DNA from: Isoetes taiwanensis
Lineage: Eukaryota > Streptophyta > Lycopodiopsida > Isoetales > Isoetaceae
Direction: 5' to 3'
Length of the DNA: 64,000 nt
NCBI GenBank assembly: GCA_021234155.1
Contig: JAJEKV010000072.1
Span: 6,305,676-6,369,675, forward strand
Shown here in pieces: positions 10,403-21,942 of this stretch; position 1 is the first letter of the stretch; every line of letters starts with the position of its first letter. The notes under the pieces are model-generated. The model searched no databases and had not been told where the DNA came from. It saw only the letters and a list, made by a program, of their open reading frames with translations. The position numbers and the translations under genes are program-made.

Positions 10403-12630
10403 CTTATTTGCTTGGAAATGGTAGCATATTATGGCTTAGAGTATATGTGATTGCACTATGGTACAATGACTATGGTATATGTTTAGGCTGGTTGCTTGTA
10501 CTTAAAGGACTGTGCTTATTATAAAGTTACAGTTACTATAGGCTTCTAATTGCACGCCATAGAATATTCCTTGGCTCTTAAATTGGCAGAGAAATGGGAT
10601 AACAGAAGAGGCTGCTGAGTATGCATTTGGAAAGCTAGGAATAATTATGCCAACTTAAATTTGTAACTATAGAGTCTCTCAGGCACCTCTCAGGTCTGAC
10701 TACTTCCATTTATTGAATCCTTTTAAGAAATGTGCGCTTTAAATTATGATAAAGCTTGAAATTCAGATCAGTTTTGGCTTAGTGAATAATGCTTTAGAGT
10801 ACATATTTTTGTGCCTACAAGGAAGAGCCTAATATGTTTGAATAGGATGTTGTATGAACTCATGAAGCATGTGATGGACTTACGCAAAGAGAGTAATAAG
10901 AAACGTCAGCCTTAATAGCATTCGTTATGGATATTATGCATGCATCTGTGGCGGCTTATGCTATCACTTGATCGTACTTTCTATTAAATGGTCCCATATG
11001 AAATACATAGTACCTGAACTGTCATAAGGCAATGCTTTATTACTTTGCTTTGCTAATTTAAGTTGGCTAGGATTCCAGCAGATGTTTGCGATGTGTGCAT
11101 TGATTTGTGCATTGCTAACTTTTGTTCAAACATGATCCTTATGCCAATAGCGATTGCCATAGACAGCATCATTTTCTGCATGCTCAGCCATGTAATCACA
11201 ATATGATTTTTTCTTAGCTTTTGGCTTCTATTCATTCAAGTTTGATACACCTGCTTGTTCCCAACATTGTGGGCAGTTTGACATTCTGCCCTTGGTCTGT
11301 AAGAATAGCCTAGACATTGATTACACGTTCATGCATGTTACTGGCCTGCATGACTGTTTCCAGCTGCTTGAGGTAGGTTTCATGATTTATATTACTGGCC
11401 AAATATGGTGGAGGTGTATACATTAGATTCTGCCCGTGCATGATGAAATATGCTGATATGGTGTCCAAAGAAAGTAGATGAATAATAAAAGGGCATTTGC
11501 CTTTATGAAACGTAACATGATTCTAGTAATAGAGATTTTCGGGACATGACCTTAACATCTAACTCTGTGTGCTAGTGGCATAGCTGACTAACATACTATG
11601 GGGGATCTCCGATATGGTGAATGGACACTTGGGAGAAATGTGCCATGGTAAATCAAATAATGACTGGAGTTTTGACAACATATTTGTGGGCCTGCAGGGG
11701 TAGGAAGCCATCAATATATTAAATGAGTAACATACAGTTATAGGCATTCCTAATTCCTAAGGGAAGTACAAATGTCTATTTGCTGAAAACAGTAAGATTT
11801 GAATCATGATTTTGGCTATGATCTATCATTAACTTAAGCATATATATGAGCATCCTGTTTGCATCACCTTTGGTCCTATTGCCTAAATGGTATAAAATGC
11901 ATTAGGTTGGGTAAGCATTTGCTGATGCATAGGGTTGTACAGGACTGCCATTGCTTTCTATTTGTAACTTGAACATTTTGAACTGGTCTAGGCAGGTTTG
12001 GAACTTGAACATTTTGAGGTCCTTTTTTTCTCTAATGCTTTATGCCTAAATGGTAACAAGGCTATAAACATGGTATGCTCTTGCTGATACATGATTGGAC
12101 ATACTTGCATTTTTGGTTGTATAAACATGCAAGGTGAAGGGCGAAAAGCCCAAGAGATCCGTAGCTTACCTGCTAGTGACTTAGGCTCTTACCCTTCTTA
12201 GGCTAACTGTCCTCTGGTTTCACTGCAGGTAACGGGATTTCTTGCTCCTATGTGTGTTTTCCCATTCAAGTTGGAAAAGCTACAAGACAAGACGAGATGA
12301 CATTGAAGATATGTTTTTGACAAGTCTGCTGAGCACTCTATGATGTTGATTTGGAAGATAAAGAAACTTCTAAACTGTATTTTTTTATCTATTCTAGAGT
12401 CGATTTCTTTACTTTCCTAAAGGTAAACATGATGTATTGACCGAATAAATTAATTGAATTGACAAAAGGAGATGGTTTTTGGTAATTTATTTTGCGATGA
12501 TAAATGTTAACCATTCTTAAGGCTTAAGTCAAAATTTACACCTGTTTTGGCTTAAGGCTGCATATTGGCCAGAAGTGGTCTTTGCAAAAGTCCATGGAAG
12601 GTAAAAGTCTGTTGAACAGATTTTAAAAGG
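10403..12630. other. Non-coding stretch
   Basis: No gene recognised apart from the dispersed repeat at 12131-12252. It ends with GAACAGATTTTAAAAGG at 12614-12630, the candidate target duplication of the LINE. Confidence 0.4.
12131..12252. repeat. Dispersed repeat, copy B
   Basis: The counterpart of 7945-8072, with substitutions and small indels. Confidence 0.55.
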
Positions 12631-12644
12631 TTTTTTTTTTTTTT
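12631..12644 (-). other. LINE poly(A) tail
   Basis: A run of 14 T on the plus strand marks the 3' end of the minus-strand LINE. Confidence 0.8.
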
Positions 12645-12783
12645 GAAGGACTTGAGTCTTTATTATCCAGAGAAAGTTACAAAGTACAATGGGGACTAAT
12701 AACTCAGTGGAGAGAATGTCCACTAGAGCAAAACCACCCCACTCAAATACAACATCTAAACAATATGAAGAGCAAGCAAAAAC

Positions 12784-14590
12784 TCATAAGTAAGTATGAA
12801 TCTGAAGATATTGCTCCCAAATATGGCTCTTCACCTCATTAGCAATTGATGAGCACCTGAATGCTTTGACAATTCGTTGTTGGGCATCAAGAAGGACCTG
12901 TGCATCTGAACAAGCAAGACCTTTGAATATGAGAAGATTCCTTCTTTTCCAAATGGACCAGATGATCCATGCAGAAGCCAAATGAAACGCTCTTTTTGCC
13001 AAATTATCCCAACTACTTGGATAAACTGCTCATAACACCTGCTGGCTATTCAAATTGCAATGAAAGAGGCCTTGAAGCCACAACCAAGCATGTCTGACAT
13101 GTCTACATAGGAAGAAGCAATGTTCAATTGTCTCTGCCCCTCTCAGGCACATAAGGGACAAAGTGCGGATACACCTCGACTAAATCATGCACCGTAATAT
13201 TAACGCTGCATAACGATGAGTGACTTGCCACCATAAAACAGATACTTTGGGATGGAGTAGTTTATCCCATACCCACTTCCATACTGCTTTCTGTCGATCC
13301 CTGGGAATGACCAAAGGCCACTTAGACGAAGGAGGCAAGACGTCGGCATCAAGCAAGACCTTGTACAACGAATTCACCAACTTATCTGCTTTGACATGCT
13401 CATGAACTACCCACGGCTGGGGGTCATCCACTTGTGCTACTGGGGGAAGAATTGAAGACACCTTCTGCCAAATAGCTCGATCCCACCTTAAAAGGAGGAA
13501 CTTATCTCTAAACTCCTCCCATGTCAGAAACTGCCTTTGATTATTATACCAATCAGATATCATATGCACACCTGCTGCTCTCCATCGACGTTGCGTCAAT
13601 GGGTGGACTGAAGCAACCAGAGGACCACCATCCAATGGAATCCACCAACAACTTGCAGTCATGCTAGTGTGCGCAAGATGGTGAAACTGAAACAGAGATT
13701 GTACAGTCTCCCATGCAACTAGCAATCCTCTAAGAAATGGGGATGCATTAGGGTATGCCACGCTGGATAGAACAGAGCCCAGGGAAAAGTGGCCTAAGAG
13801 ACCGAGACCCAAAAGAAATGCACATCCGCAAAGACTGGTAAACAAGGAATCATGGGGACTCATCCACATTATTCAAAATTCTCCAAATGAACTTAGAAAT
13901 CATCACCTTGCTCGCAAAAAGAAAATTGATCATTCCAAGGCCGCCAAAATGCTTTGGCAACATGCACTTTTCCCAATCGACTTTGACAAAGACACCCTCC
14001 TCTGTTCCCCGGATGAAGTTCCTAACAACCCCGACGAAAGTCAGATCTTTGACCGTGGAGCCAACATGAACGAAGCCATGTACACATGGGTGCCGCTTAA
14101 AACCGACTTAGCCACAAAAATTGCCCCGCCATGGAAAGCTTCATTGGACCACCAAAAAGGTGCTTTTCCAAGCCCTTAATCATCACTCCCACGCATCTCC
14201 CCGATGAGATATGAACACCTACGAGGGATATCAAGAAGTTTGGTTGCTTTTACCATGGGGAAGGATCTTCCATGGAAAGGTAGCTACACATGGTGGAACC
14301 GGAGAGTCCAATGCCCATAGTGTTTGTACATACGCCAACCCACAAAAATACCGGATGCTAGGGAAAAGGAATCCAACAAGGAAATGGCATTCTGCAAATT
14401 TTGCTCATCTGCCCTCAGAAAAAGGAAAGTGTCATCCACATATTGATTACAGATCTCCTGCGACCCATTGTTCATAGGAAGACCATGCAAGATTCCCTCC
14501 CAGGCGGCAAGAGAGAAGACACAGCAAGGACCTCACCCACAACAGAAATAACAATGGAGCTAAAGGGCAGCCACGGCGGATGCCACGCGA
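12784..14590 (-). pseudogene. LINE ORF2, 3' part: RT core and C-terminal zinc-binding region
   Basis: From 14590 downward the minus strand reads RGIRRGCPLAPLLF, then, in another frame, QYVDDTFLFLRADEQ (14284-14490). The latter is the catalytic YxDD box of reverse transcriptase followed by its strand. At 13180-13280 it has WKWVWDKLLHPKVSVLWWQ, the zf-RVT type segment found near the end of plant LINE ORF2. The last 73 codons (12784-13002) contain SAWIIWSIWKRRNLLIF, also typical of that end. At least three frame changes occur. Only about 140 bp of 3' leader separates the final stop from the poly(A) run. This is the downstream half of the ORF2 that begins at 24836. Confidence 0.8.
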
Positions 14591-14594
14591 CCCA

Positions 14595-14619
14595 AACAAG
14601 ATTAAGTATTAAACGGGAG
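14595..14619 (+). repeat. Left terminal inverted repeat
   Basis: Starts AACAAGATT and ends ATTAAACGGGAG. A degenerate direct copy of its inner word, AAACGAGAGC, follows at 14630-14639. Confidence 0.7.
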
Positions 14620-14947
14620 CAAATCATTGAAACGAGAGCAAAAGGAATATTCATAAAGATTCCCCTTTTTTTTTACGAAAAAGGGGGTAAAATGAGGTTA
14701 AAAAAAAAAAAGATGCATGAAATTCTATTTTGACCCCCCAAATGACTAAATTTTTTTTTTTTATGAAGGAATTGACTTTTTTAAGTGTCACTTTTCTTAG
14801 CAAAAAGAATGTTCTTAAAGTATGTTTTAAGAGAGAAACTCTAATTTCAGAGGATAAAATATTTAACAAAAATTGAAGTAAGTCCATGAATTGAAACTGT
14901 AGTATTCTCAAAATTTGAAGATAGAATCTTCATATTCACATCAAAAT
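14620..14947. other. Left subterminal region
   Basis: AT-rich with A and T runs and no ORF of interest. It separates the terminal repeat from the C-terminal coding end of the minus-strand gene. Confidence 0.5.
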
Positions 14948-17900
14948 TTACAGGTCTTTTTTTCTAAGACTTCGATTATGTGCAAAAGTGTGAGGAGTGA
15001 TGAGAGAGGGATCCGGGGCGTCCTCATGTTCATTTATGCCATCGTCATCACCTTCACTTCTTTCAATCACTTTCGAGGAAGTGCTTGAGTTATCTTCCTC
15101 ATCACTATCAACAGGCGGTGAAGCATTGTCACCACCTTCTTCATCATCTTCTTCATAATTACAAGCTTTTTTAAGCAAATTGATAGTCTTCCGCGTGAGG
15201 CGATTGTCGATTTCAATTTAAAATCATAGCACAATATAGTCCGCGTCATTAAGGTTCACTTTCGTCCCTACAACCCACCTTCTTGGACTTTCTCCCTTTT
15301 CCTTGGCTTCTCATTTCTAACTCATATCTACCTTCAAAAGCATTTTACGGCGTGTTGCAAGCCAATGAATCTTGAGTTTAGTGACTAAGCCTTCCTCCTT
15401 GATCGTGTCAAGCACTTTTATCCGATCGAGCGACCTTTGTCATCCTCCTCGGTCGGAAGAGCAATTAGCATACCTTTGGTAATTTACGTGATATTACCTT
15501 GGGGCTCATTCTGTACGTCTTGGTCCGGGTACATGACTCGGTCCTCCTCGTCTTCTACTTCGGTGCAAATGTAGCACCGCTTGGACCCGCTTGGTCTTTG
15601 GGGGTTGATGGAAGGTGTTAGGCCATTGAAATGGTTCTTGCAAGCTGCCTTAGAGCTATGTTTTGTACAACAATTTTTCGTTAGAAAGAAATTACTCCAC
15701 CACATCCGATCTTCTTCTAAGAAGTACTTAAAGCTTTGGAAATTCCATTTTCAATGGCTTTTAAGGATGACTCTGGGTACTTTTCTTCCTTGGACTCCTT
15801 AGGATTTTTGAGAGGAAGTTGCTCAAAGACGCTTCTATGAAGGAAGTGTCCGGAATATATTTAAGGAAGCGTAATCCCTCCGGGCGGACTCCAGGTCCTT
15901 AGTTGTGGTATACTTCTTCCCCAGAAGAAGCTTTGGCCATCCTTCAAGTAGAACTTGATATGATGTTGAAAGGTGAGATCATTCAACTTGTTCCGCCTTT
16001 TGTTCTCTGTTTGAACGTTGAGAAAAAACAAACTCTCTGAAATCGCAGCCTCTTTAAGAAGATGGAATTCACCGGAGTAGGAGTGTAAGAATCTTCAATA
16101 ATTCGAACTAAAAGAAGGAAGACGAAAAGCCTTCTTCCTTCTAAAGGCGCCTGAAAAAATCTCTTTGAACATTTGGTCAATCTGATCATGAGTGTGGCCT
16201 ACAAGTAAGAAACCGAGCTTCACTTTTCTAAAGATCCCTAGCTCCACTAACATGGCACAAGATGCAAAGAGTGTTTGATTCTTGTTCTCCCTTGTAGTAT
16301 TGTCAAGTTGCGGATAAAAGCACCGGGTGGTAATTGCTCTTGCTCGCATGGGACCTTGTTAAGAATTGTAATTGTGAGGTTGGGGTCACCATGCAAGTTT
16401 GGATACGTCAAAAAAAACTTTGCACCTTAGACTTCCTTTGAAGACCATAGCTCCTACAAGGTGGACCTTAACAAAACATTCCTCCGCACATCTTTTTAGG
16501 AATGTTCAAGAAATGTGGTAGAGTTGTTTTTTTGTCCATTCCATCAATCACAAATGGACATGTATTGCGGTGGACGTTCAAGAGCTTTTTTCTATGCTTG
16601 GCAAGCTTTCTTCTCTACTCTGCTTGTTGTTCACGATGTGCCGCAAGGTTCCGTTGCACAATATCCTGTAGAAGAAATCAGGTCAAAGCATTTTCTCTAA
16701 AACAAGTGAGAGATTGGAGAACATGAACTTACTTCTTTCGACCTCTCGTCTTTTGCGGTTTCTCGTTGACTCTTTAATTCTCGCACACCTCGAGCAAACA
16801 AACATTCTATGTTTTCTAGGAATTTTCACAAGACCTAATTCACTTTTCCACACACGGTGAAGTGTGAGTAAGAGATGTCTTTGGCCGAGTGCAAGTCTCT
16901 TTGTACTCATTAAAACATCTTTTTTGTGATGTTATCGGTTAAATGATACATGTTCTTTGTTAGGTAGCTTCTCACATGTTTCTCTAAAATATTTCTCCAT
17001 CCAGACACAAGAAGAAAGGGCATGCATGGTTACAACTCTTCTTGGTCCACAATGATCATCGATTGCTTTTGGATTTTTGTCCGATCTTTTGTGTATTCTA
17101 GACATTCTTGTGGACCCTAAACGGTGGACAACCATAAAACATTTCGGCAAACTTCTTGGCGGTTAATGTAGTGCAAGAAGGTGTTCTTGGCTGCAGTCTT
17201 ACATGATAAGCTAAGTAGGCATTCAGTGCGCCAATGTCATGGAACTGTAGTTGTCTCTAACTGCCGTAATTTAGCCATGTTAAGTCCGTTGATGCAACCC
17301 AATGAGCAGCAGATTTAGTTCTCAAAAGTCTCCTCATTTTTCTGTTCATCCATAAGATTTCTTCTTCTTGCAGAGGAGCAAGCCCTCAAACCAAAATCCA
17401 CCTTGAATTTCTTTGAAGATTGGCTTGAGAACATGTAATCTCTTTGTTCCTCGTTGGTGTCTTCATCTTCTCGTGAAACTTCTACTCTGGGGGTGCCTTC
17501 CTCTCTCCGAGTGGTGTGCTTGTAGAGGAAAAGCAGACCACGTGAAGTTGTTCCCTAATAGGCGGGGGGTGCGGTGTTAAAGGGTGGTGATGGCCCATAA
17601 GAGGTTGTGGCATCACCGTTCTTGTACCATCTTGAAAAGGAGTTCTTGCAAACATCTCCTTTAGAGCGGACTGAATTCTCGCAAATCCATGTGTCACAAC
17701 CGTTGTTGTGTGAAGAGGAGTGCATCTTTGGAGCTTAGGTCCTCATTTGTAGTGAAGTCCCGTGAGAGAAATTGTAGTGAATCTCACAGCCTTACGTGTT
17801 TTCTGTGTTCCTTGTATTTTGCACGAAGGAGGCGAAACTACAAAAGGGGGGGGTAGCTTGTTCTTGAGCACCCTTTGTTGTGGAGCTTCTGCAGGTCCCG

Positions 17901-18230
17901 GGGATGGAACAAAGGGTGGTGGCAGCCCGCTCCGAACTAGTGGTGATTCTTTGGAAGGAGATGCCAGTGTGCTGTCTACAGGACTTGGTGACGGTTGGAA
18001 GGGTGGTGGAAGTCTGTTACGTGCTGGACTCGGTGTGTCTTCGAGAAGCAAGAACGATGAAGCAGAGGTAGGAGTCGGAGAATTCCGGTCTTCAGAAGAA
18101 CGACGTTGGTCCCAAGCGTGTCCTCGTAACTGCGATTTAGCTTGAGACAACGAAAGGTGGTGGAAGTTTGTTGACGGCGGTTTGTCATCTTAAGAACTCG
18201 CAAAAAGATTGTAGAGTTTAGATAATGTTT
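14948..18230 (-). pseudogene. DUF7869-like, RNase-H-type transposase remnant
   Basis: The minus strand reads, from 18230 down: a proline-rich N-terminal region with about four repeats of LPPPF-x-x-S (17.8-18.2 kb); a helical segment with WMEKYFRETCEKLPNKEHVS (about 17.0 kb); VWKSELGLVKIPRK followed by MFVCSRCARIKE, a zinc-finger-like C-x2-C (about 16.8 kb); FVIDGMDKKTTLPHF (about 16.55 kb); LDNTTRENKNQ and FLLVGHTHDQIDQMF (16.35-16.15 kb); and an acidic Glu/Asp/Ser tail (14948-15178). DGMD, DN..ENKN and GHTHxxID in that order are hallmarks of a widespread repeat-associated family I know as DUF7869-like; the number is from memory. Their spacing suits an RNase-H fold with acidic catalytic residues. 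Many frameshifts break the gene. It is divergent from the methyltransferase gene. Confidence 0.7.
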
Positions 18231-18239
18231 CTCTCCGCA

Positions 18240-18605
18240 GCTTTTCTTATTCGAATACAAGCCCGCCTACTAAAAGTAGAACTTCCCCGCAACAATTAAG
18301 CGAAAGGCAAACTAAAAGCTATTCCCAAATACACTAGAGCGAAACAAGAAGGCCAAACGTATTCCACTTCACATAGAAAACGAAAGCAAGACGGAATGGA
18401 CACCTTTTAAAAGGAAATTTTGGCGCCTTGGCCATGTATTCCATCCGAAATTTGAAGTCGCCACGCGCCAAAATATAATATAATTCGTGAGCTGTATTCC
18501 GATACTCATAGAGAAAACATGGAGAGGTGAGTAAGAAAGTACAAGGTACAATCATTTGTGTGTTCCGTTTTTATTCCCATACATTACGCTTTCCTTCCCT
18601 AAAAA
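18240..18605. promoter_or_regulatory. Divergent intergenic region with decayed palindromes
   Basis: This region lies between the 5' ends of the two genes and holds degenerate relatives of the array motif: TTATTCGAATACAA (about 18247), CGTATTCCACTTCACA (about 18359) and TGTATTCCGATACTCA (about 18494). It presumably contains both promoters, but I cannot place a TATA box or start site. Confidence 0.4.
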
Positions 18606-18821
18606 GTGTATTCCGTATCACTTTCGCCGAGGGAGATTTAATGTGTATTCCGAACACTTTCGCGCCGAGGAAGGCGTAAGTGTATTCCGGAATACACTTC
18701 GCCTTGGAGGAAAGGCGAAAGTGTATTCCGGAATACACTTCGCCTTGGAGGAAAGGCGAAAGTGTATTCCGGAATACACGTTCGCCTTCCCTCAAAGGCG
18801 AAAGTGTATTCCGGAATACAC
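18606..18821. repeat. Palindrome array 1, period about 41 bp
   Basis: The 18-bp perfect palindrome GTGTATTCCGGAATACAC occurs at 18680, 18721, 18762 and 18804. Two half-decayed copies start at 18606 and 18643. The spacers are themselves foldbacks: TTCGCCTT and AAGGCGAA flank a 6-7 base centre. The array is thus an alternation of two palindromes, placed just upstream of the methyltransferase gene. The core TTCCGGAA also fits the TTCnnGAA layout of heat-shock elements, so regulatory use cannot be excluded. Regular spacing and perfect symmetry favour a protein-binding iteron array. Confidence 0.9.
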
Positions 18822-18994
18822 ATTCGTGTTCTTTTGTTTTGTAAGTTTGTTTTTCCGTGATTTTTGTAGTGACTTTAGGTGTTTTTTTGCTTTTTAAAAC
18901 TTGTTTAGACCTGTTTTTTTGTCAAGATTGCAGTGTTGTTTTGGCATTTTGGTCCTCTTTTTGCCCTTGTTTTTTCCTTTTCGCAAGACATTTT

Positions 18995-19008
18995 GTATTC
19001 TGGAATAG
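18995..19008. repeat. Single palindrome-family site
   Basis: GTATTCTGGAATAG lies between array 1 and the first recognisable exon, probably in the leader or a leader intron. Confidence 0.6.
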
Positions 19009-20426
19009 TTTTTTGCCACTGCTTTCTCTAACAAGATCGTGTTTACACACAATTTGCACAGACAAGAAGGCAGCAAGAAACAACACAAGAGGACCGTTAA
19101 AATCCCAACGAAACCGCACCCACAGAGAAGGGTTGAGGAGACATCTGCCGCCATCTACGAAAACTTTCAAACTCAATGGTTTTTTACAAGGGGTACTTCT
19201 GGAAAGTACAGCACACTTACTTTCCTACATGTCTGTCGGAGTTCTGGAGCAAAAGGTACGATGAGAGGGAATTTGTTTGCATGGGCACCATCCAAATCCG
19301 TGGAGTGAAGTAGGTCGGGGAGTCCGGCCAAATGAGGGAGACCGCCTCTTTTCAGACATCCCAAGGCTTTATTCATGTTGATGAATCCTATTTTAGAGTG
19401 GTGAAAGTAAATCCTCGTCCTCCAGACAAGTATGTTGCTCACTACATCAAGAAGAGGTCGCCGATTGCCATCATCAACTATGTTCGGAGCTAATAACGAG
19501 CGAAGACTTCCCCTACAAATGAAGTCCGAGGCAGGAAGAGGATGAGCAACCGAGCCGGCAGTTCCTCATCACAACTGAGAGTCCATCACAACCCGGGAAA
19601 AGGCCACCGGCCACCACCACCAAAGAAGCGGCCAAGGGACACAATTGTCGCTAAAGAGCCTAAAAAAAGCGACGGCCTTAATTGCAGCAGAGGATATTTC
19701 GAGGAACCTAAGAAGAAGAAGGGGAAGGGTAAAGCACCCGTGTTGCTATAAAGGAAAAAAAAAAGTTGACAAGACAAATGAAAAGATGGAAGAGATTAAC
19801 TTTTGCACAAGTTTGTGCAAGGTGTAATTTATTTGCCGATCCACTTCAATGAAGCTTCCACCGAAAAAATGAAGCGGGTGAAAGGCCACTTTCGTGTTCG
19901 CAAAATTTATGCCGATCACTTAAGGAACTCCGAAGACGTAATAAGGAGCAATCCAAATGCTCATGTGGCCCCAATAGTTGTCCTTGTTGACAGGGGAAGA
20001 GTACAAAACCCCCAGACTATGACGAGAAAAACGCAGACCTACACTCACTACGCCTTGGGAGGCAATCACGACTTTAAGGCAAGAAGGCAACTTTATAAAG
20101 AGAAGAAGAACCCGAGGTACCTCTCCGGCCCTCATATTTGTTTCTTTGGTCTTACCGATGAAGAAGCGAAAATCGTTGCCAACACCCACAATGCTGACAA
20201 CGAATATAAACTAAAGATGAGCTTCGTCGACAAGATCCGGTTCATGCACAGGGAGTACGTAATATTCAAGGAAAAGTACGGTGAGGACCTGAAGAAGCCA
20301 GCATTTTCCTTGGAGCTTAAGGAGGCGTGTGCTATTGAATGCTGCCTGAAATATGACGAGGCCAACAAAAGGCAGTCTCTCATTGGCCACGACAACTGGT
20401 TCCAGTTAGCTTTTAGAGATGGCAAG

Positions 20427-20488
20427 GTAAGCACAAAATGTATTCCAGAATAGCAAATCAACTATTTAACGTGAATCTTCTTGAACAG
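20427..20488 (+). other. Intron 1 of the methyltransferase gene
   Basis: GTAAGC...GAACAG, 62 bp. It joins the ParB-like exon to IWELQDQIFTMFERG and contains the palindrome-family site TGTATTCCAGAATA at 20439-20452. Confidence 0.7.
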
Positions 20489-20783
20489 ATTTGGGAACTC
20501 CAGGACCAGATATTTACAATGTTCGAGCGAGGGGAGTTAAAGAGCAAGGGAAAGGAGACAGCTAAGAAAAAAAGCTCAGACGTACCCAAAAAAGAAATGA
20601 CCATTACCGCTCTCAAGGAAATGCGAAGTTTTCTCCGACCTTGAGCTTCTCGAGCAGCTTCTCCAAAAAGTTGTTGATAAGGAGTTTAGCCTAGAAGAAA
20701 TGTCAAAGGAATTACACAAGTAAGTTCTCTGACACAAACATTAGTTATTGCATGTTAGATTCCCAAAAACATCGGCGTGGCTA

Positions 20784-20964
20784 GTGTATTCCAGAATACA
20801 CATGCCTTTCTTTACACGGGCAATGTGTATTCCTAATACACATTGCTTGTCTCTAGAAAGGCATTGTGTATTCGGAATACACATTGCCCGTGTGAAGGAA
20901 GGCATGTGTATTCCGGAATACACATTGCTCCTCTGAATGTTGGCCTGTGTATTCTGGAATACGC
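20784..20964. repeat. Palindrome array 2, period 41 bp, itself inverted
   Basis: Five copies of the GTGTATTC..GAATACAC palindrome start at 20784, 20825, 20866, 20906 and 20947, a spacing of 40-41 bp. Their centres differ (CCA, CT, CG, CCGG, CTGG) while the arms are kept, as expected under selection or recent spread. The spacer after copy 1 is nearly the reverse complement of the spacer after copy 3, so 20784-20923 can fold into one large hairpin. The array lies inside intron 2 of the methyltransferase gene. Confidence 0.9.
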
Positions 20965-21052
20965 ATGCGTTCCTTTAGAGAAGCAATGTGTTTGTCCTGT
21001 AGTAGAACTATTTTCTGCATATTGTTTCGAGGTAGCATCACAAGTTAACCGG

Positions 21053-21072
21053 TTTGTATTCCAGAATACAAA
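21053..21072. repeat. Single palindrome in intron 2
   Basis: TTTGTATTCCAGAATACAAA: perfect 9-bp arms around CA, with T replacing G in the outer arm. Confidence 0.8.
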
Positions 21073-21296
21073 TAGCTTGACTTGTATTTGTTTTTTCTTT
21101 TACGCTTGCCTTCATTCTTTCGTTTAAACTCATTGTTTCCTTAACGCCTTGCGACCAAAAAACGCCATAACATGTCAAACATGTTTGATGGAGCAACTAA
21201 ACGTCGACACATGGGAAAGGTGCAAGGAACTCTACCCAATTGCCACATCCGACGAAATGCGCATTGTCCAATATTCACCAAATTTTGAGGGGCTGG

Positions 21297-21364
21297 GTAA
21301 TTACACTTAGAATTCCTTCTCTCCGCACAAACTCTTCGACAAATTGTTGTTTTGTTTTTCTTAG
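21297..21364 (+). other. Intron 3 of the methyltransferase gene
   Basis: GTAATT...TTCTTAG, 68 bp, between SPNFEGL and EQKKNKDLPEG. It contains only a half-site, AGAATTCC. Confidence 0.65.
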
Positions 21365-21810
21365 AGCAAAAGAAAAATAAAGACCTACCCGAGGGCTTTA
21401 TGAATTTGGTTAGAACAGCACGGGAAGAGAGGTCGTTAGCTGAAAGAAGAACTGTTGAGCCAGAACCATCCGACTACGAGAGATTCTGCATGTTTGATCA
21501 AAACAATTTATATTCAATCATTCATGGTGATTGCAACGAACCTTGTCGAACGGTTAAGCCACGGGAGGACTTTACTTTGGTTATTGCTGATCTTCCCTAT
21601 GGGTTTAAGCTTAAAGACGGCAGATATCGGCGACCAGCCCTTCAAATTTTCAGAGTTTAATGCTTTTATTGAAGGAATTAAGCGATCTCAACGGCCAAAC
21701 ATTGGCGTTTGAATTCACGCTCCATTCGAGCATGCGATCAGCTTGGTGGAATCAGCTTTCAAAAATCACTTTGGTTCTCCGGTTCGCAGGGATATGAAAA
21801 CCTTTGTTCA

Positions 21811-21942
21811 GTAAGTCTTATTCCAGAATACAATTACTTTTCTCTTTAATTACGTAGTGTGTATTCCGGAATAGTATTTCCTGTTTCTGGTTTTCGAAGT
21901 GTTTTCTTGTTTTTGCTAATATCACTTTATATGCTTCACTAG
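21811..21942 (+). other. Intron 4 of the methyltransferase gene
   Basis: GTAAGT...CACTAG, 132 bp, between KTFVQ and YKTNINYHGGG. It contains two palindrome-family sites: TTATTCCAGAATA (21818-21830) and GTGTATTCCGGAATAG (21859-21874). Confidence 0.75.

Larger units (their letters stand above)
20720..21190 (+). other. Intron 2 of the methyltransferase gene (3' end uncertain)
   Basis: Donor GTAAGT at 20720 follows the coding text SKELHK. The next clear coding text, MEQLNVDTWERCKELYP, starts near 21190; the acceptor is not certain. The intron holds array 2 and a further palindrome at 21053-21072. Confidence 0.55.

Noticed and set aside
17762-18145. 127-codon plus-strand Gly-rich ORF
   Set aside because: Antisense shadow of the LPPPF repeat region of the transposase-like gene.
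18606-18821. CRISPR array
   Set aside because: Spacers are themselves similar foldbacks, not unique, there are no cas genes and the DNA is eukaryotic.
18571-18897. ORFs repeating CIPEYTFAF-like text on both strands
   Set aside because: They arise from the palindrome array being open in several frames; no start context or domain.
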